This document shows, one piece after another, positions 48,971 through 60,940 of a stretch of DNA of 64,000 nt. Each line of letters starts with the position of its first letter. The first letter of the stretch is position 1. A program made the translations under genes and the position numbers. The stretch covers positions 2,790,001 through 2,854,000 of the forward strand of contig WACJ01000503.1 in NCBI GenBank assembly GCA_008973525.1, written 5' to 3'. The DNA is from Stenopsyche tienmushanensis. Taxonomy: Eukaryota > Arthropoda > Insecta > Trichoptera > Stenopsychidae. The notes under the pieces are model-generated. The model did no database searches and was not told where the DNA came from. It saw only the letters and a program-made list of their open reading frames with translations.

Positions 48971-50963
48971 CTACAATGAATTATATTTTTTAAGATTAAA
49001 TAAAAACATACAGTATAACTCATTATTACCGTTAATACGATTATTCGAAATAGTGTAATAACAAATTTATATCAATATAAAAATGTTGAATAATGCAATT
49101 TGTATTTCATTTTTATTATTTTATTATTTCATACAAAATTCTACCACAAATTGAGAAAATTAAAAAATATGTAACAAATAAATTGTATTTTATAGACACT
49201 AACTTCAAAAAAGAAACATATATTTTGTTGCATTTTAACATATTTTAAGTGGGTAAATTGGTGAGAAAAACTACTCTCATGTAAAAATCATTATAATTTC
49301 ACAACTAAAAATAAATTTAAATGAAATTTTAATTAAATGCTTTCTATCATATGTGCGTCGATTGATTGACGTACACAATTTGTTTTAATAGTTTTTAAAG
49401 CACTTCTTTCTAGGGGAATTTTCATAAAAATCATGGTAAAATCTGTATGGATCGTACACATATAACACAGTTTTCGGGTGAACTTTATTTATTGTCACTT
49501 CTTAAAAGTTTATATTTTATCATAATAACAACACTGGATGTGAGACTTTTGATAGAAACTACCTCTGTGAAGAATCACACATCGTTAAATTAATATGTAT
49601 CTCGCATTACAGTTTTAATCACAAATAAGCAATCACTAGCTGTCCCACCTAAAGTGTGTTAAATTACAGCAAATAACACAACATATAGCGCAATGATTTT
49701 CATCAAAGTGCCTTTCATAAGTTCTTAAAAAAATTTCCATCCCTGGACGAAGTATAACCAAGTGGCTTGTAATGTAGATTGTAATAATGTAATAATTATT
49801 TATATTATATTTGCTCTTAAATAGTTAATCAGAAATATTTAATGTGAATTTCATAAGAAAATATCAATTAAAAATTTGATTTTATTATTAACTAATTGAA
49901 AATAAAACACTACTAATTTGTTTTCAAAATAAAGCTTAAGAGTAAGAAATAATTTACTTTTGAATCATATGAAAAATACTCTTAATTCTGTATCTGCAAT
50001 AAATTTTCACGCAGTCATTGGTCTTTAATATACGTAAAACATCGTCAAATTGAGTCGATTATTGCAATTTTTTCAAAGCGGTTTTTCTTCAGTTGGAGCT
50101 ATAATGATTTTGGCATCACCATTGAAAAAATGAAACCTTTTTGTTTGGGTCTTTCAATATTTCTGTATATTGAGTTTTTTTTTTTTGTTTAGTTTTGCTT
50201 GAGAAATTTTCTCGGCTGCATATTGAATATATTTTGGAAATTACTAGCTCACTTCGAGCAGCTTTTTTTTATAAGTTTTACAAGGTCTAGATCTCCGTAA
50301 ATTACCTTAATTTTATTGAAGATCATGATCTATATTTCTTTATTATATATTAACATAAACAGTTTTGTCAATCGATTACATTAGCAGTACCACATAGTCT
50401 TCTACGTTTATATATAAATACATTAATATAACTTTTAAGGAGTTAACAAAAATCATATGTTTAAGCATTCACGAAAGTAGAATAATGTTGAGGATGAGGA
50501 TATTTGAGTTTCGTCTATTTTTATTACCTTTATTTAAAAAAGGGAGAAATATAAATTAAATGAAAATATGGAGAAAATCATACGGAAGTGTTAAAATATT
50601 TCTACCTTTATAGTAATTGCGTCTTTGCGAGATGAAGGTTTTATCAATATTTTACTGCTTTACATCGAATCACTAACAAGCAATATCTGACAGTTGTTTG
50701 CAGTGTTGCCATAAGACAATAATTTTAAAATACGAGTCGACATTTATTTTTGCGGCCAATTGTAACTTGTAAAATTACAATAGAAAAAATAATAATTTCG
50801 TGATGTTTATAGTTTATTTTTAAATAAATATAAATTCATAAGATTTTTTAATTGGCGTGATTATTAGTGGAAAAATATTATACCCGAATCTATTAAATTA
50901 TTCGCATTAAATTAAATTCAATTTGCATTTATTTTTTAACTTATGCAGTTCTAGTGTGTATAT
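48971..50963. other. Upstream region of BORCS5, no gene seen
   Basis: Two kilobases of strongly AT-rich sequence. I see no exon, RNA gene or defined transposon. Confidence 0.55.
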
Positions 50964-51125
50964 CATCATCATCATCATAGTGCAGCCATTGACAGTTCAC
51001 TACAGAACTATGGGCCTCTTCAATTTCCATTCATAGGAAGGGGTTACATCCATTTCGTCTGTGTCATACATTCACCTCCTCATTCGCTCGATATTCAAGG
51101 TAGCATTACCACCGAGTTTTATTTC
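50964..51125 (-). mobile_element. RTE-type LINE 3' end, copy 2
   Basis: ATCATCATCATCATCATAGT followed by CAGTTCACTACAGAACTATG, GGCCTCTTCAATTTCCATTC, and CACCTCCTCATTCGCTCGAT. It parallels the copy at 38725-38895. The sequence to about 51300 may be further 3' region of the same element. Confidence 0.65.
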
Positions 51126-51335
51126 GAACGCTCACCCAATGGGTATCCTGAGTGAACGTATTGACGAACGCTTTCTCGAACGTCTCGATAAGGAGTTTGG
51201 GGGGTTTGTTAAGACTGAGTAGTTTTCATAGGGAGATGGTGGCAAACTTCTCTAGACGATCTTTTTAACTCTACTAGAAAGGGCTTTCTGGAGTAGTGTG
51301 TATATAAGTATTTAGATTTATAACATCGCATTGTT

Positions 51336-51900
51336 CCAAAAAGTATTGTTGCGTGCGAGGGGGGCGCCGCGCTTCGCGAGCCCCCATCGCAGCACCAACG
51401 CCGCTGCCGCCACGGCTGCCAACCGCCGCGGCGTATCTCGGACGGCCCAGACGGCCGCGCCGCGGGCGCAAAGCGCCGGCCGCAGCGCCGGCCGCCGGAG
51501 CCCGAACAGCGACGGACGCGCCCCCTAACTAGGCGAGGGGGCGCAGAGTTCTTTGATCCTCGGATCGACGACGGCTGTCAGGCTGTCGAGCGGCGACGAG
51601 GGGAAAACTCCATGGAGGGATGATGATAATGAAAGTCTTCAATTATTGAACACGACTTCGAAGATTGCGAGGCACGTGGCCTCCATGCGGGGGCGATGCG
51701 TGCGGGCCAAAATGCCTGTCGACCGCCTCCCAAGGCTACAACTTCGATAAGATCTTTTGGTTGCCCGCCTAACGGTTAGTCCGCGGCGGGTCTTAACAGC
51801 AAAAAGTATGGCCAGCTTAAGGCCGACCAAACTGTTGACGACAGAACATTTTGGTCCACGCAACAGTATCAAACTCAAATTATATGGATGTTGACAATTC
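51336..51900. other. GC-rich island of unknown nature, probably LINE leader
   Basis: Very GC-rich compared with everything around it (GCCGCGCCGCGGGCGCAAAG near 51450). Open frames on both strands are Ala/Arg-rich and may simply reflect composition. The style is like the GC-rich leader and first-ORF region of jockey-type LINEs (compare 55815-56020), but no reverse transcriptase follows. It could also be an rDNA-like or CpG-island sequence. Not resolved. Confidence 0.35.
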
Positions 51901-52162
51901 ATTCAAAATAAAGACTACTATAAAAATTAGAATTTTCATGAAATTAAAGTAAAATCAAAGTTATTTGCATTTCAAAAAGCGGCATATCTTAAAATAATAT
52001 AACTAAACATAAAAACAAAGCAAAAGTCAATAATTTTAGGAGAGGAAAAGAGTATAAAAAAAGTCTTTTGAATTTAATTACAATTTTCATTATTTTACTA
52101 CAGTTGTCTGTATGATACATAATTTTTTTAAATGTCATAATAGTACATTTATTGATTAATAT

Positions 52163-52168
52163 TTTATT
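52163..52168 (-). terminator. P450 poly(A) signal
   Basis: AATAAA on the minus strand 7 bp after the P450 stop codon. Confidence 0.6.
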
Positions 52169-52174
52169 CTTAGA

Positions 52175-55100
52175 TTAGAAATCTGGAGTATTTACATCAA
52201 CTGGTTTATAGGTTAATTTTAATTTTAAAGGAGTAGCCGGCGTTGATAAGGGACTTTTTGTACTTAGGACAACAGTTTCTTTCGTTCCTTCTATTGTATC
52301 CATCCAATACTTCGAAAGGATTGTAGCCAATCCTAATTTAGATTGATTAATGCCAATTCGTTCGCCTGAAATTTAATTTAAAAAGTTCAATTTTATTCAA
52401 TTAAGGATATTGCAGTTTCACACAATTTATTTATTTTTCACAACTATTAATTCGTATATGTTTAGGTTAAGAACTTGTTTCATTATTTTTTCCTTCTAGC
52501 TTTAAATTTCAAAGAGGAGGAAATTTGAAAAAATCGTTCATTCTAATTTTCCCCTTTTGACTGAAAAAGGTTGATCACGAAAAAAGCTCATGGTTATTGT
52601 ATGCCAGATAAGTAAGAATATTATAAATTATTTCTTCTTAAATGTATTGTCTTGAAATCAAAAATATGCACCAAAAACTTAAAAATAAGCAGCTAGAGAC
52701 GATTAAAGCTAATGAAGACTGTTTTGATTGAATACATTATGTTTTGTTAAAGTTATGGCGTTTTAGTTCCTGTCTACAAGTTTCGAAAGTTCGTGTGGTA
52801 CACCTTAACACCCGAATCAAATATTTACCAATACAAATTCTGGGTCCTACGCCAAATGGGATGTTCGCGAAAGGGACTAAATTGTCTCTATTTTCCATAG
52901 AAAATCTTTCTGGATCAAATTTTTCAGGTTGTGGCCAATATTCTGGATCCAAGGATAATCCCGAAAGGGACACATATACTTTTGTTCCTTTTTTAATGAC
53001 GAGATCGCTTCCTGGTACCTTATAATCGTTAATGCACAATCGATCTACAAACGGAAGCGATGGATACAGCCTTAAAGTCTCTGTAAACGTTAAATAAAAA
53101 TTAGTATAATTCTTCAACTCTGTACAATGAAACAGATTAAAATATATTTTTGTAAAAATACCTTTGAATACCATGTCTAAATAATTCATGTCCATAAGAG
53201 ATTCGTGCGTGAACACTCCTTTATTATCTGAAAGCACTTTTGCTATTTCGGTACGAGCTCTTTTCTAAAATATAAAAAAAAGGATAATTTGATTAAATTG
53301 TAAGTCTGATTTTACCAAAGGTTTTCATATTAATACATTCGACAATCATTTTATATATAATATTTGTTTAACATTACCTTTCATACATGTATGAAACATA
53401 ATCAAGAAGTTCATGTATACCTGCATATGTGGATTCCATGCAAGATGATGAAGCGTCAATGCCATAGCAGCGCTGGATGGTTCAAACCCTGCCGTGAACA
53501 TAACCACGAATTGAGACACAAGAACGTCTCCATCATATTCTGTCAAAGGCAAGTTACGTGGTTATTTTTATTAGGGTAGTTTCTATATCATGAAGTAGGA
53601 TTAGGATGGAAATTTAATATATATCAAAGTCAGTTCCCCAGAGGTCTTTGGAGATTGACTGGAATTCAGATATTAGCAAAATCGGTTAAATGAATGATCA
53701 GGAGAATCCAGAAGGATTGCTATGTAAGATGATTTCCTAACGAACACAAACCAATATAAAAAATGCCACTTTGTGTATGTTTTGGATTGTAAAAAGTAGT
53801 TTTGTCTTATTTGCACATTATTCTTAAATATAAAAGAGATTTCATTTAAAAAACGACATTCCTAATTGGACATTCTATTATCAAATGTGTAAAATATCAA
53901 GATATGAATATAAGTGTGGAAAATATAAATATTCCAAGTATCAAGTCATTTATTAAAAATTTAGAAAATAAATGTATTATACAAATCTAGAAAATTTCAA
54001 ATAAGATTCCCGAATGGAAACATGTTAACACTTAGTATGCGGAGTTGTTGGCTTGGCCAAGCATTGAATGCGGTAACAAGGTCACACAACGTGATTTTTT
54101 TTGGACTGCTGCGTGTACTCATTTTTAAAAAAATAAAATATGTTTTGCATGGTTAATATTAATAGAGGCATACATATATGTGTGTCTCTTATTGAAAAAA
54201 AAAACAGATTTAAGTGTAGAAAATTTTTTTTAAACTTGACAGCGAATGATGTTGATTCTCTGCTCCCGCAAACATGTACAAATTTATCGAAGCAATCAAA
54301 CAGAATGAAAAAAATCTAATCGTTAACGCTAATATAATAAATGTTAAAGTAAGATACGATGAGGGATATGATGATGCTCCTTAAATGGAGTCATCTCTGC
54401 CATTTTATGGCAGAGATGACTCCATTTCCTTCCTCCTTTCCATCCTCACACTTAGTCTAATTGTTAGTACGAGGGGATATAAAATTTGATATAGTGATAA
54501 GCTTACTTATGCCGTCGACTTCCATTTTTTCGTCTTTAAAATTTAGCAACCTGTCTAATAAGTCTCCTCTTTGACCCTTTTCTCCAGCTTTGTTTCGTAT
54601 GTCTACTGCATTCCAAAAAAATCGCCGCAGGAAGGTCGATGCCTTACCATCAAAAAATGTAAAACTGCAACATAAAAATTAAGCAAATGATGAAATCTTT
54701 ATATTTGTCGAAATCGTCAATTTTGAACATACTTAAACCAAGAAGAAATTTCTGGGAACAAAAACAACGAAGTCAATTCTAAAGATCGGTGCCTCGTATC
54801 GTTGGTCATGGCAAATGCAGCTTTTTTTACTGGTGAATCTCCAATTCCAGTTAAAGCACTCTGAGCATCGACTGCTAAGCACGAACCGGTTAGTCCAAGA
54901 CATATTTGTACAATATTGTCAGCTGTGTATCTTCCAACAATGTTTCTCAAATCCAATATATTGTCGTCTGCGAGGGCAAAAATAAAATCTTCAACTTCAT
55001 ATATATGAACGTAGTTCCGAAACTTCAAACGTCAAGTCATCAAATATGCTTACCCGTATTTTTCAGAACTTTTTCCAATAAAATCTCCATATTCTTGGCA

Positions 55101-55585
55101 TTCTCCGCGAAATTATCGAACATGTTCTTGATCTTGGCACTGCTGAATAGTGACGCAAGTCGTGATCTCATATTCTTCCAATGCGGATGTTTCAGACCGA
55201 GAATCATATTCGTTCCCAATGGATCTCTTTTTGATTTATTAAGTACTACTCGATCGGAAAAATGGTTAAAATCTTTAACGAGAATGTGTTTGATAGTTTC
55301 CAAGTCGGATATAATCAACGATGGCTTCTCGCAAACCCAAAAACCCAAGAAGCCGCTCTTTCTTTTCTTTGATTCGCAGTATAAGTATTCCAAATATTTT
55401 CCAATTGATATTTTTTGTCGCACAATTGGGAGAATGTTGCCGAAAAATGGCAACGGCTTAATGTATGGAACATTTCGTTTGCTCCAATAGTCAAAATCCT
55501 TGGTGACCCAATAATACAATGTGACAAAAAATGCCAAAAAAACGAATAGCAAATCAAGAAAAAAGCTCGAAGTTACCGAATACAT
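52175..55585 (-). CDS. Cytochrome P450, CYP3-clan (CYP6-like)
   Basis: Membrane-anchored microsomal monooxygenase. Exons: 55585-55054, 54967-54733, 54664-54507, 53539-53421, 53264-53162, 53080-52829, 52365-52175; GT-AG, frame continuous, 529 residues, normal length. Seen in order: N-terminal membrane anchor (LDLLFVFLAFFVTLYYW), proline hinge (PYIKPLPFFGN), helix C WxxxR (HWKNMRS), I-helix (FVVMFTAGFEPSSAAMALTL), K-helix ExxR (ETLRLYP), PERF (FDPERFS), and haem loop PFGVGPRICIG with the Cys ligand, then GERIGINQSK. The I-helix reads AGFEP where nearly all relatives have AGFET. TTTTGCAG directly before AAGATG suggests an intron in the leader. A jockey LINE starts roughly 200 bp upstream. The CYP subfamily cannot be assigned by eye. 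Confidence 0.93.
54383..54427. repeat. Perfect 21-bp-arm hairpin in a P450 intron
   Basis: Left arm 54383-54403 and right arm 54407-54427 are exact reverse complements over 21 bp (core GGAGTCATCTCTGCC / GGCAGAGATGACTCC) with a TTT loop. It lies in the intron 53540-54506. Confidence 0.85.
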
Positions 55586-55649
55586 CTTCTGCAAAACGAA
55601 AATAAAACATTAATTATAAAGCACTCTAGCAAGGTAAACTGATTAACAG

Positions 55650-55725
55650 GCAGTTCTCGACATACCACTGAGATAGGTTCCTAGACATCGATTGTAAGTT
55701 GAGTAGGTCGCAAGTCAAGTTTCAT
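55650..55725. repeat. Tigger-type terminal fragment upstream of the P450
   Basis: CAGTTCTCGACATACCACTG, GATAGGTTCCTAGACATCGA, TTGTAAGTTGAGTAGGTCGC resembles the ends of Tigger elements that read TCGACTTACGA...GGTTCCTA...CGTAAGTCGA. No second end or coding part is nearby. Confidence 0.45.
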
Positions 55726-55799
55726 AGAAATAAACAAAGCATAGCAATAAATGTTTTATTCAAAATTTCGTAAATATTTATTATGTAACAAAAATATGA

Positions 55800-58700
55800 A
55801 ATTATTCTTCAGCTCCCCCGCAGCTCCGACGAATGTCCCATTGCGCCTACCGATAGAGAGTGCCCGAAGCGCAGCCAATACATCAACTCGCTTCGGAAAA
55901 CGAGAAAAACGAAAACCCACGCCGCAACATCTTCACCGGGACCCACCTTCGCAGCGAAGGACTTCCCAGGGCTGGGAGGCAGGACTGTGACCTCCGTCCC
56001 GGAGCCACCCGTATGGTTCCCGACTCGTCCTAACTAGTTAGTGCTGGTGCAAATAACCTAGTGTCAGTGCAGGAAATGTCTAAATTGTTTTTGTTGTTAA
56101 AGAAAATACGTGTAGATTTAAGCAAGTGTAAAGATAAAATGGAAATGGCCTTCTGCCTCATTAATTACTTAGATGTCTTATACGACTAGAGACAAAAACT
56201 TTAAAAATTTTAACAATTTAAAAATTGTTAATTGGAACGCTCACGGCGAGAGACACAAGCTGGACGAATTGGCTCTCGGAATGCACAAGTTAAAAATCGA
56301 CATTGCTGTAATTACCGAAACATACTTTAGACCAAATATTAACATTTCTATTCCGGGATTCGTTCGTCATCGTACTGATAGATTGAACAGTATCGGGAGA
56401 GGAGTGGCCATTTGCGTGAAAAACGAAATTGCACACTCCACCGTCGGAACTCCCTCTTTTCACGATCTCGAAACAGTCGCCATCCAAATCATCTTGGATA
56501 AAATTAAGCTCATAGTCGTTGCAGTATATAATCCGCCTCATTTAGATCTCCATCCGAGTGAGTTATCACAAATATTCAGATTGGGGGAAAGTGTGTTGGT
56601 CGCGGGAGACTTCAACGCCAAACACCAGCAATGGAACTGCTGCAGCGAAAACCGCCAGGGCTCCACCTTGCAATAATTTTCTCTCAATAATAACATTCAA
56701 ATTCATTTTCCGCAGTGCTTCACGCACTACCCATCCAGCAAAAGACGCCCGTCCACTCTGGACCTGACGATGACCAGAAACGTCTCGCTCGTATCTCGGT
56801 TGACGGCCATGAACGCTCTCTCGTCCGATCATCTTCCGGTGATCTTCACCGTGGAAGGCCGACACGCGAGGTACCCAGGTTCAGGCTGGCATACGAGCGT
56901 GCCGACTGGCACCAGCTCAGATCCTATCTCGATCGAAAAACCTTACTAACTTCTTCAGTCCCAGGAACCACTGTAAGCGAAATTGATAAAGCCGTGGAGT
57001 CGATCTCCAACCTGATTCTTGAAGCCAAATCTAAATTCATCCCTACAGAAACTGTTGAAGCATCTTTTATTAAATTTTCGTGGAACCTAAAACGTCAAAT
57101 AAAAATTAGAAATAGACTCAAAAAGCTATGGCAAAAAGATCGTTGCAATTCACAAAAACCATTATCAACCGCATTAAAAATACATAAACAGGTTAAAAAA
57201 CGAAATGTGGAGTAATAAGTTATCAAAATTAAAACCCTCAGATAATTCTCTTTGGAAAACTGTCAAATCACTCAAAAATAAAGCCACGGGAAATGGTTAA
57301 ATGGTTAAAAATAATAAGATAGCTGAAACCGACTTAGAAAAGACCAATATGCTTGCAGAAACCTTCTGTTTAAACCACAAGATTTCCGAGAACATGAGCG
57401 ATAACAAAACAAAGAAAGCTGTTAACCGGTCAATCAGGGATTTCCGTGAAGACTCACTTAATGATACTCAAAAGATTAAATTGTTAACTCCCATAGAATG
57501 AATGAAATTCACTAGGAAACTAAAGAGCAAAAAGTCTCCGGGTTTTGACACAATTGACAACACTATTATAAAAAACCTGCCATTTAAAGTAGTCATTCAA
57601 TTAACAAAAATATTTAACGCGTGCTTAAATATGAGGTATTTTCCAGCCACTAGGAAACTAGCGAAGGTTTTGGCAAAACCAAGTAAGGATAATAGTAATC
57701 CAATAAATTATCGATCAATTAAATTAACCAGTTAAAGTTCCCTGCCTATCTAATTAAAATTACTCAATCTTATTTGAACAACAGAGAATTCTCAGTCATG
57801 CTTAACAATAATCAATCATCCCCTCAGCGCATTCCGGCAGGTGTCCCTCAAGGCAGTATACTTGGACCCCACCTGTTCAATATTTTCATCAGTGACTTCC
57901 CGAAGCCTTCCTCGGCGAGCGTAACTCTGCGCTGACGACGCGGCTTATTTTACCAGTTCTCGCAGCAACAAATAGGTTGCAGTGAACATTCAACGCTCGC
58001 TAAACGCGGCGCAGAAATATTTCAACAAATGGAAAATTAAGTTGAACACTGACAAAACCGAAGCGATTCTGTTCTCGGTGGGGCACAAACAGCGGGTCAC
58101 ATATCGAGTGGAAGAGCCAAGTTAAATACCTTGGAGTGATTCTGGACTCCAAGTTCAAGTGGGGAGCACAGGTGTCGTAGGCGCGAGGGCGCGGGCTGGC
58201 AGCCATGGGGGCTCTCGGCTCCATTTTCCGGCGACGCAGTCAATAAGCTGCTCTTATACAAGTCTATTATTCGCCCAACCTTTACTTATGCAGCGCCTAT
58301 TTGGAGCAACACATGTGAAACCAATTTTCAAAAACTTCAAGTAGTACAAAATAGAGCTGTGAAAATTGCCTGGTGTTCCAGGCCGCTTAAAATTCTGAAA
58401 CGACTTCATAAAAGTATAAAACTACCCCCAGTAAGCGAATATTTTTACAGAATCACTAAAAACTTTTGTAGAAAAATCTCGCATCATCCCAATATATTAG
58501 TATCTTCGCTCGGTAATTACAGCAACGACAATATAAGATTTAAATACGTGCATAAAATGCCAAAGCATGTATTGTTTAATGAGAAATAGTTGATCTTGTT
58601 TCTGTCATTGGGGGGCTACGGATGTTTGTTGATTGGGATATTTGTTTCTCCACTCTTTCACTTAACTTTTGCAAATCAATCTCAGTTTGGGTATTTGAAT

Positions 58701-58805
58701 TTATTTTTGGGGGGTAGTCAACCAGTTCTATTTGGAGATATTCTGTTTTTTTTTATTTTGCTATCCCGAAGGCATTAATTTATATATATATATATATATA
58801 TATAT
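55800..58805 (+). mobile_element. jockey-clade LINE, decayed
   Basis: A GC-rich leader (55810-56030) precedes an endonuclease frame from 56173: LKIVNWNAHGERHKLDELAL, AVITETYFRP, VAGDFNAKHQQWNC; after a frameshift, STLDLTMTRNVSL and SSDHLPVIFTV (56750-56850). Reverse transcriptase pieces: SKKSPGFDTIDNTIIKNLPF (57528), PINYRSIKLTS, a deletion near 57735, then RIPAGVPQGSILGPHLFNIF (57830) and a CADDAAYF box reached only by a frameshift (57931). The C terminus reads KSIIRPTFTYAAPIWSNTC (58262) and ends at 58587. A (TA)n tract closes it at about 58780-58804. At least five lesions, so inactive. 5' limit is approximate. Confidence 0.88.
58781..58805. repeat. (TA)n microsatellite
   Basis: About a dozen TA units at the 3' end of the jockey copy. 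Confidence 0.9.
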
Positions 58806-59628
58806 TTCTTAATAAGGAATATATATTATTTTCTTAATAAGAAAAACGAAAGAAACATGAAATACCCTAATATATAGATATGGAGTTTTCGGGATTAACG
58901 TGAGTCTTATTTGCAATGAGACAATGAGCCCGATATGTAGTTCGAAATATCGGACAAAGATAAAAATTCAATTATAATTTTGCCTTTTAAAAAACTTAAA
59001 AACGCGATCGAATACCCGGGTTTTTTAACCGGTTTGAAAATTAAAATCATATTTATATATAAAAATCAACGTTCATCGGCTTTTGATGAAACTTTGGTGA
59101 GTTATTGTGTTTTCGTAACAGTACAATTAATTTAAATATTTTTTTATTATTTTGCGAACCGTTTAGCGGATGCATCGTGTTGTTGTTGTACAAACTCAGT
59201 CTTACCGAGGCGACTTGATCAATAAATGTTTTTTTTTAAATCTAATTTGTAATCTAATCAAATAATTTGTAATAGTCATCACAAAACATTAATTTCGCTA
59301 TCAAATCATTTATAATACTTAAACGATAAGCAATTGCTTGATTTTACTTCGTCTTCGAACGAGTACAATTTAACAAGATATCTGACAATAAAAAAAAATA
59401 CGTAAATTTGAAATTAAATTTGTATATTGCACAGAAAAGTAATCATTAAATTCTGACGCAATATAAATTTGCTTGACATTTGATATAGACCAGCGGTCGG
59501 CAATCTTTTCGGGTTAAATAGATTAAATATTTATCTAAACTTTCTTCGCACAAAACAAAAACATACGATCCAAAAGATACCTCAATAAGTCATATGTTTA
59601 AAGTAATTGATGAATGCGATTTGCAAGG
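58806..59628. other. AT-rich stretch without genes
   Basis: Nothing identified except CAGCGGTCGGCAATCTTTT at about 59491, which resembles a single hAT-type terminal sequence. Confidence 0.45.
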
Positions 59629-59929
59629 ACTACAAGTAGGGAATCCAATCCAATCCAATCCCGGGATCCCGGACAGTTTTAGGTGTTCATGAATCCCGGG
59701 ATTAGTAAACGTAGTTCCGAAAAATTTGGGAATGAAATTTGTGTCTAACAGAAATCGTACACTTCACCAGCACGATGAAGGCTACTAAATCAAGACATTC
59801 ACGCCGAAATCTGGATGCTTGAAAACGGTGGCGTAACTACTAATTGGTGAGCTTAGGCGACGCACAAGGACAGTAACTGTTTAATCAATGTATTTATATA
59901 GTACATATATGTTTTTTCAAATTGTTATA

Positions 59930-60075
59930 TTAACTTTTCCTTACCGGTGATGTATTTACTACACCTCGACTCTAATAATGGGAATATCGATATGAAATAT
60001 AATAGATACGGGGTTCAAAATTTTTGTATTCTTCCGTAATATAATTACGAAACACATCATAGTATTATAGTATAA
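59930..60075 (+). mobile_element. TTAA MITE of the 18749 family inside the hAT copy
   Basis: Begins TTAACTTTTCCTTACCGGTG, followed by ATGTATTTACTACACCTCGA and CTCTAATAATGGGAATATCG, matching 46394-46551 read backwards. Right end not found; the boundary given is a guess. Confidence 0.6.
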
Positions 60076-60468
60076 AAGTATTCATCTGCAGCGACGGAAA
60101 TAAATAATTTGTCAGGAAATCGGGAATTTCGCGAGTTTTAGTCCGTGTCTCAGAAAGGAATTTTATCAATCACTAGTGGCAGCTAGCCTGGCTTCCAAAA
60201 TCAGATCCAGACTAAATGACGAAACACTCGATGCTTTAATGTTACTTCGGGCATATTTTCAAAATACTATTTGAATTTTTTAGTGTTTTATTCATCTTGT
60301 TTTGAATAGTATTTTTTTCTTTTCTTTTGCCTTCAAGTTATCTTTTATATTAAACAAATGGACTTATTAGTAATTTTTTAACAAATTTATCAATGTAATT
60401 TCTTAAACTGATCCCGGGACTGAAAACCGATCCCGGTATCCCGGGACTGATCCCGGGATGGCCTAATG

Positions 60469-60940
60469 CAGTGTTTCCTAACCTTTTTAGTCTCATTACC
60501 CCTATAACCTATCAGAGAAACTGATTTTACCCCCCTTTAAAATTCTGTTGAAGAAAACAACATATATAATACATACAAATAGCCTTTATTTATCATGAAA
60601 TTGCACAAAACTATAGGAAATTACAATTTTAACATACTTCCTTCGTTAATTTAATGATGGTCAATGTGAAAGTTGAAATTGTTTTGCATTTGCAAGTTTT
60701 TTTTAATTTTAGGTTTAGTCCAATTGCGAACACTCTCTTCATCCCTCTCCTTGCGAGAAGGATTACTAGAAAGGCATTAGAGCACAGTGAAAGACTTCTT
60801 GGAAGAGAATGCAAGTCATATGACGCTCATCTGCCATTTTATTATTATATCTACATACTGAAAATTAATATTGCCATTACCCCCGCAGAAAAGTTGTTTT
60901 ACCCCTCGGGGGGTAATTCCCCCCAGGTTAGGAACCACTG
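60469..60940. mobile_element. hAT element nested in the outer hAT
   Basis: Left end CAGTGTTTCCTAACCTTTTT and right end, read backwards, CAGTGGTTCCTAACCTGGGG are classic hAT termini. The flanking 8 bp are identical, GCCTAATG at 60461-60468 and 60941-60948, a perfect target duplication. Non-autonomous, 472 bp. Confidence 0.9.

Noticed and set aside
54027..54345. TTAACACTTAGTATGCGG at 54027 as a further TTAA MITE
   Set aside because: The start resembles the 21487 family, but no matching right end was found.
54906..55490. Plus-strand frame of 194 codons
   Set aside because: Antisense to P450 exons 1 and 2 and crosses their intron; no family similarity.
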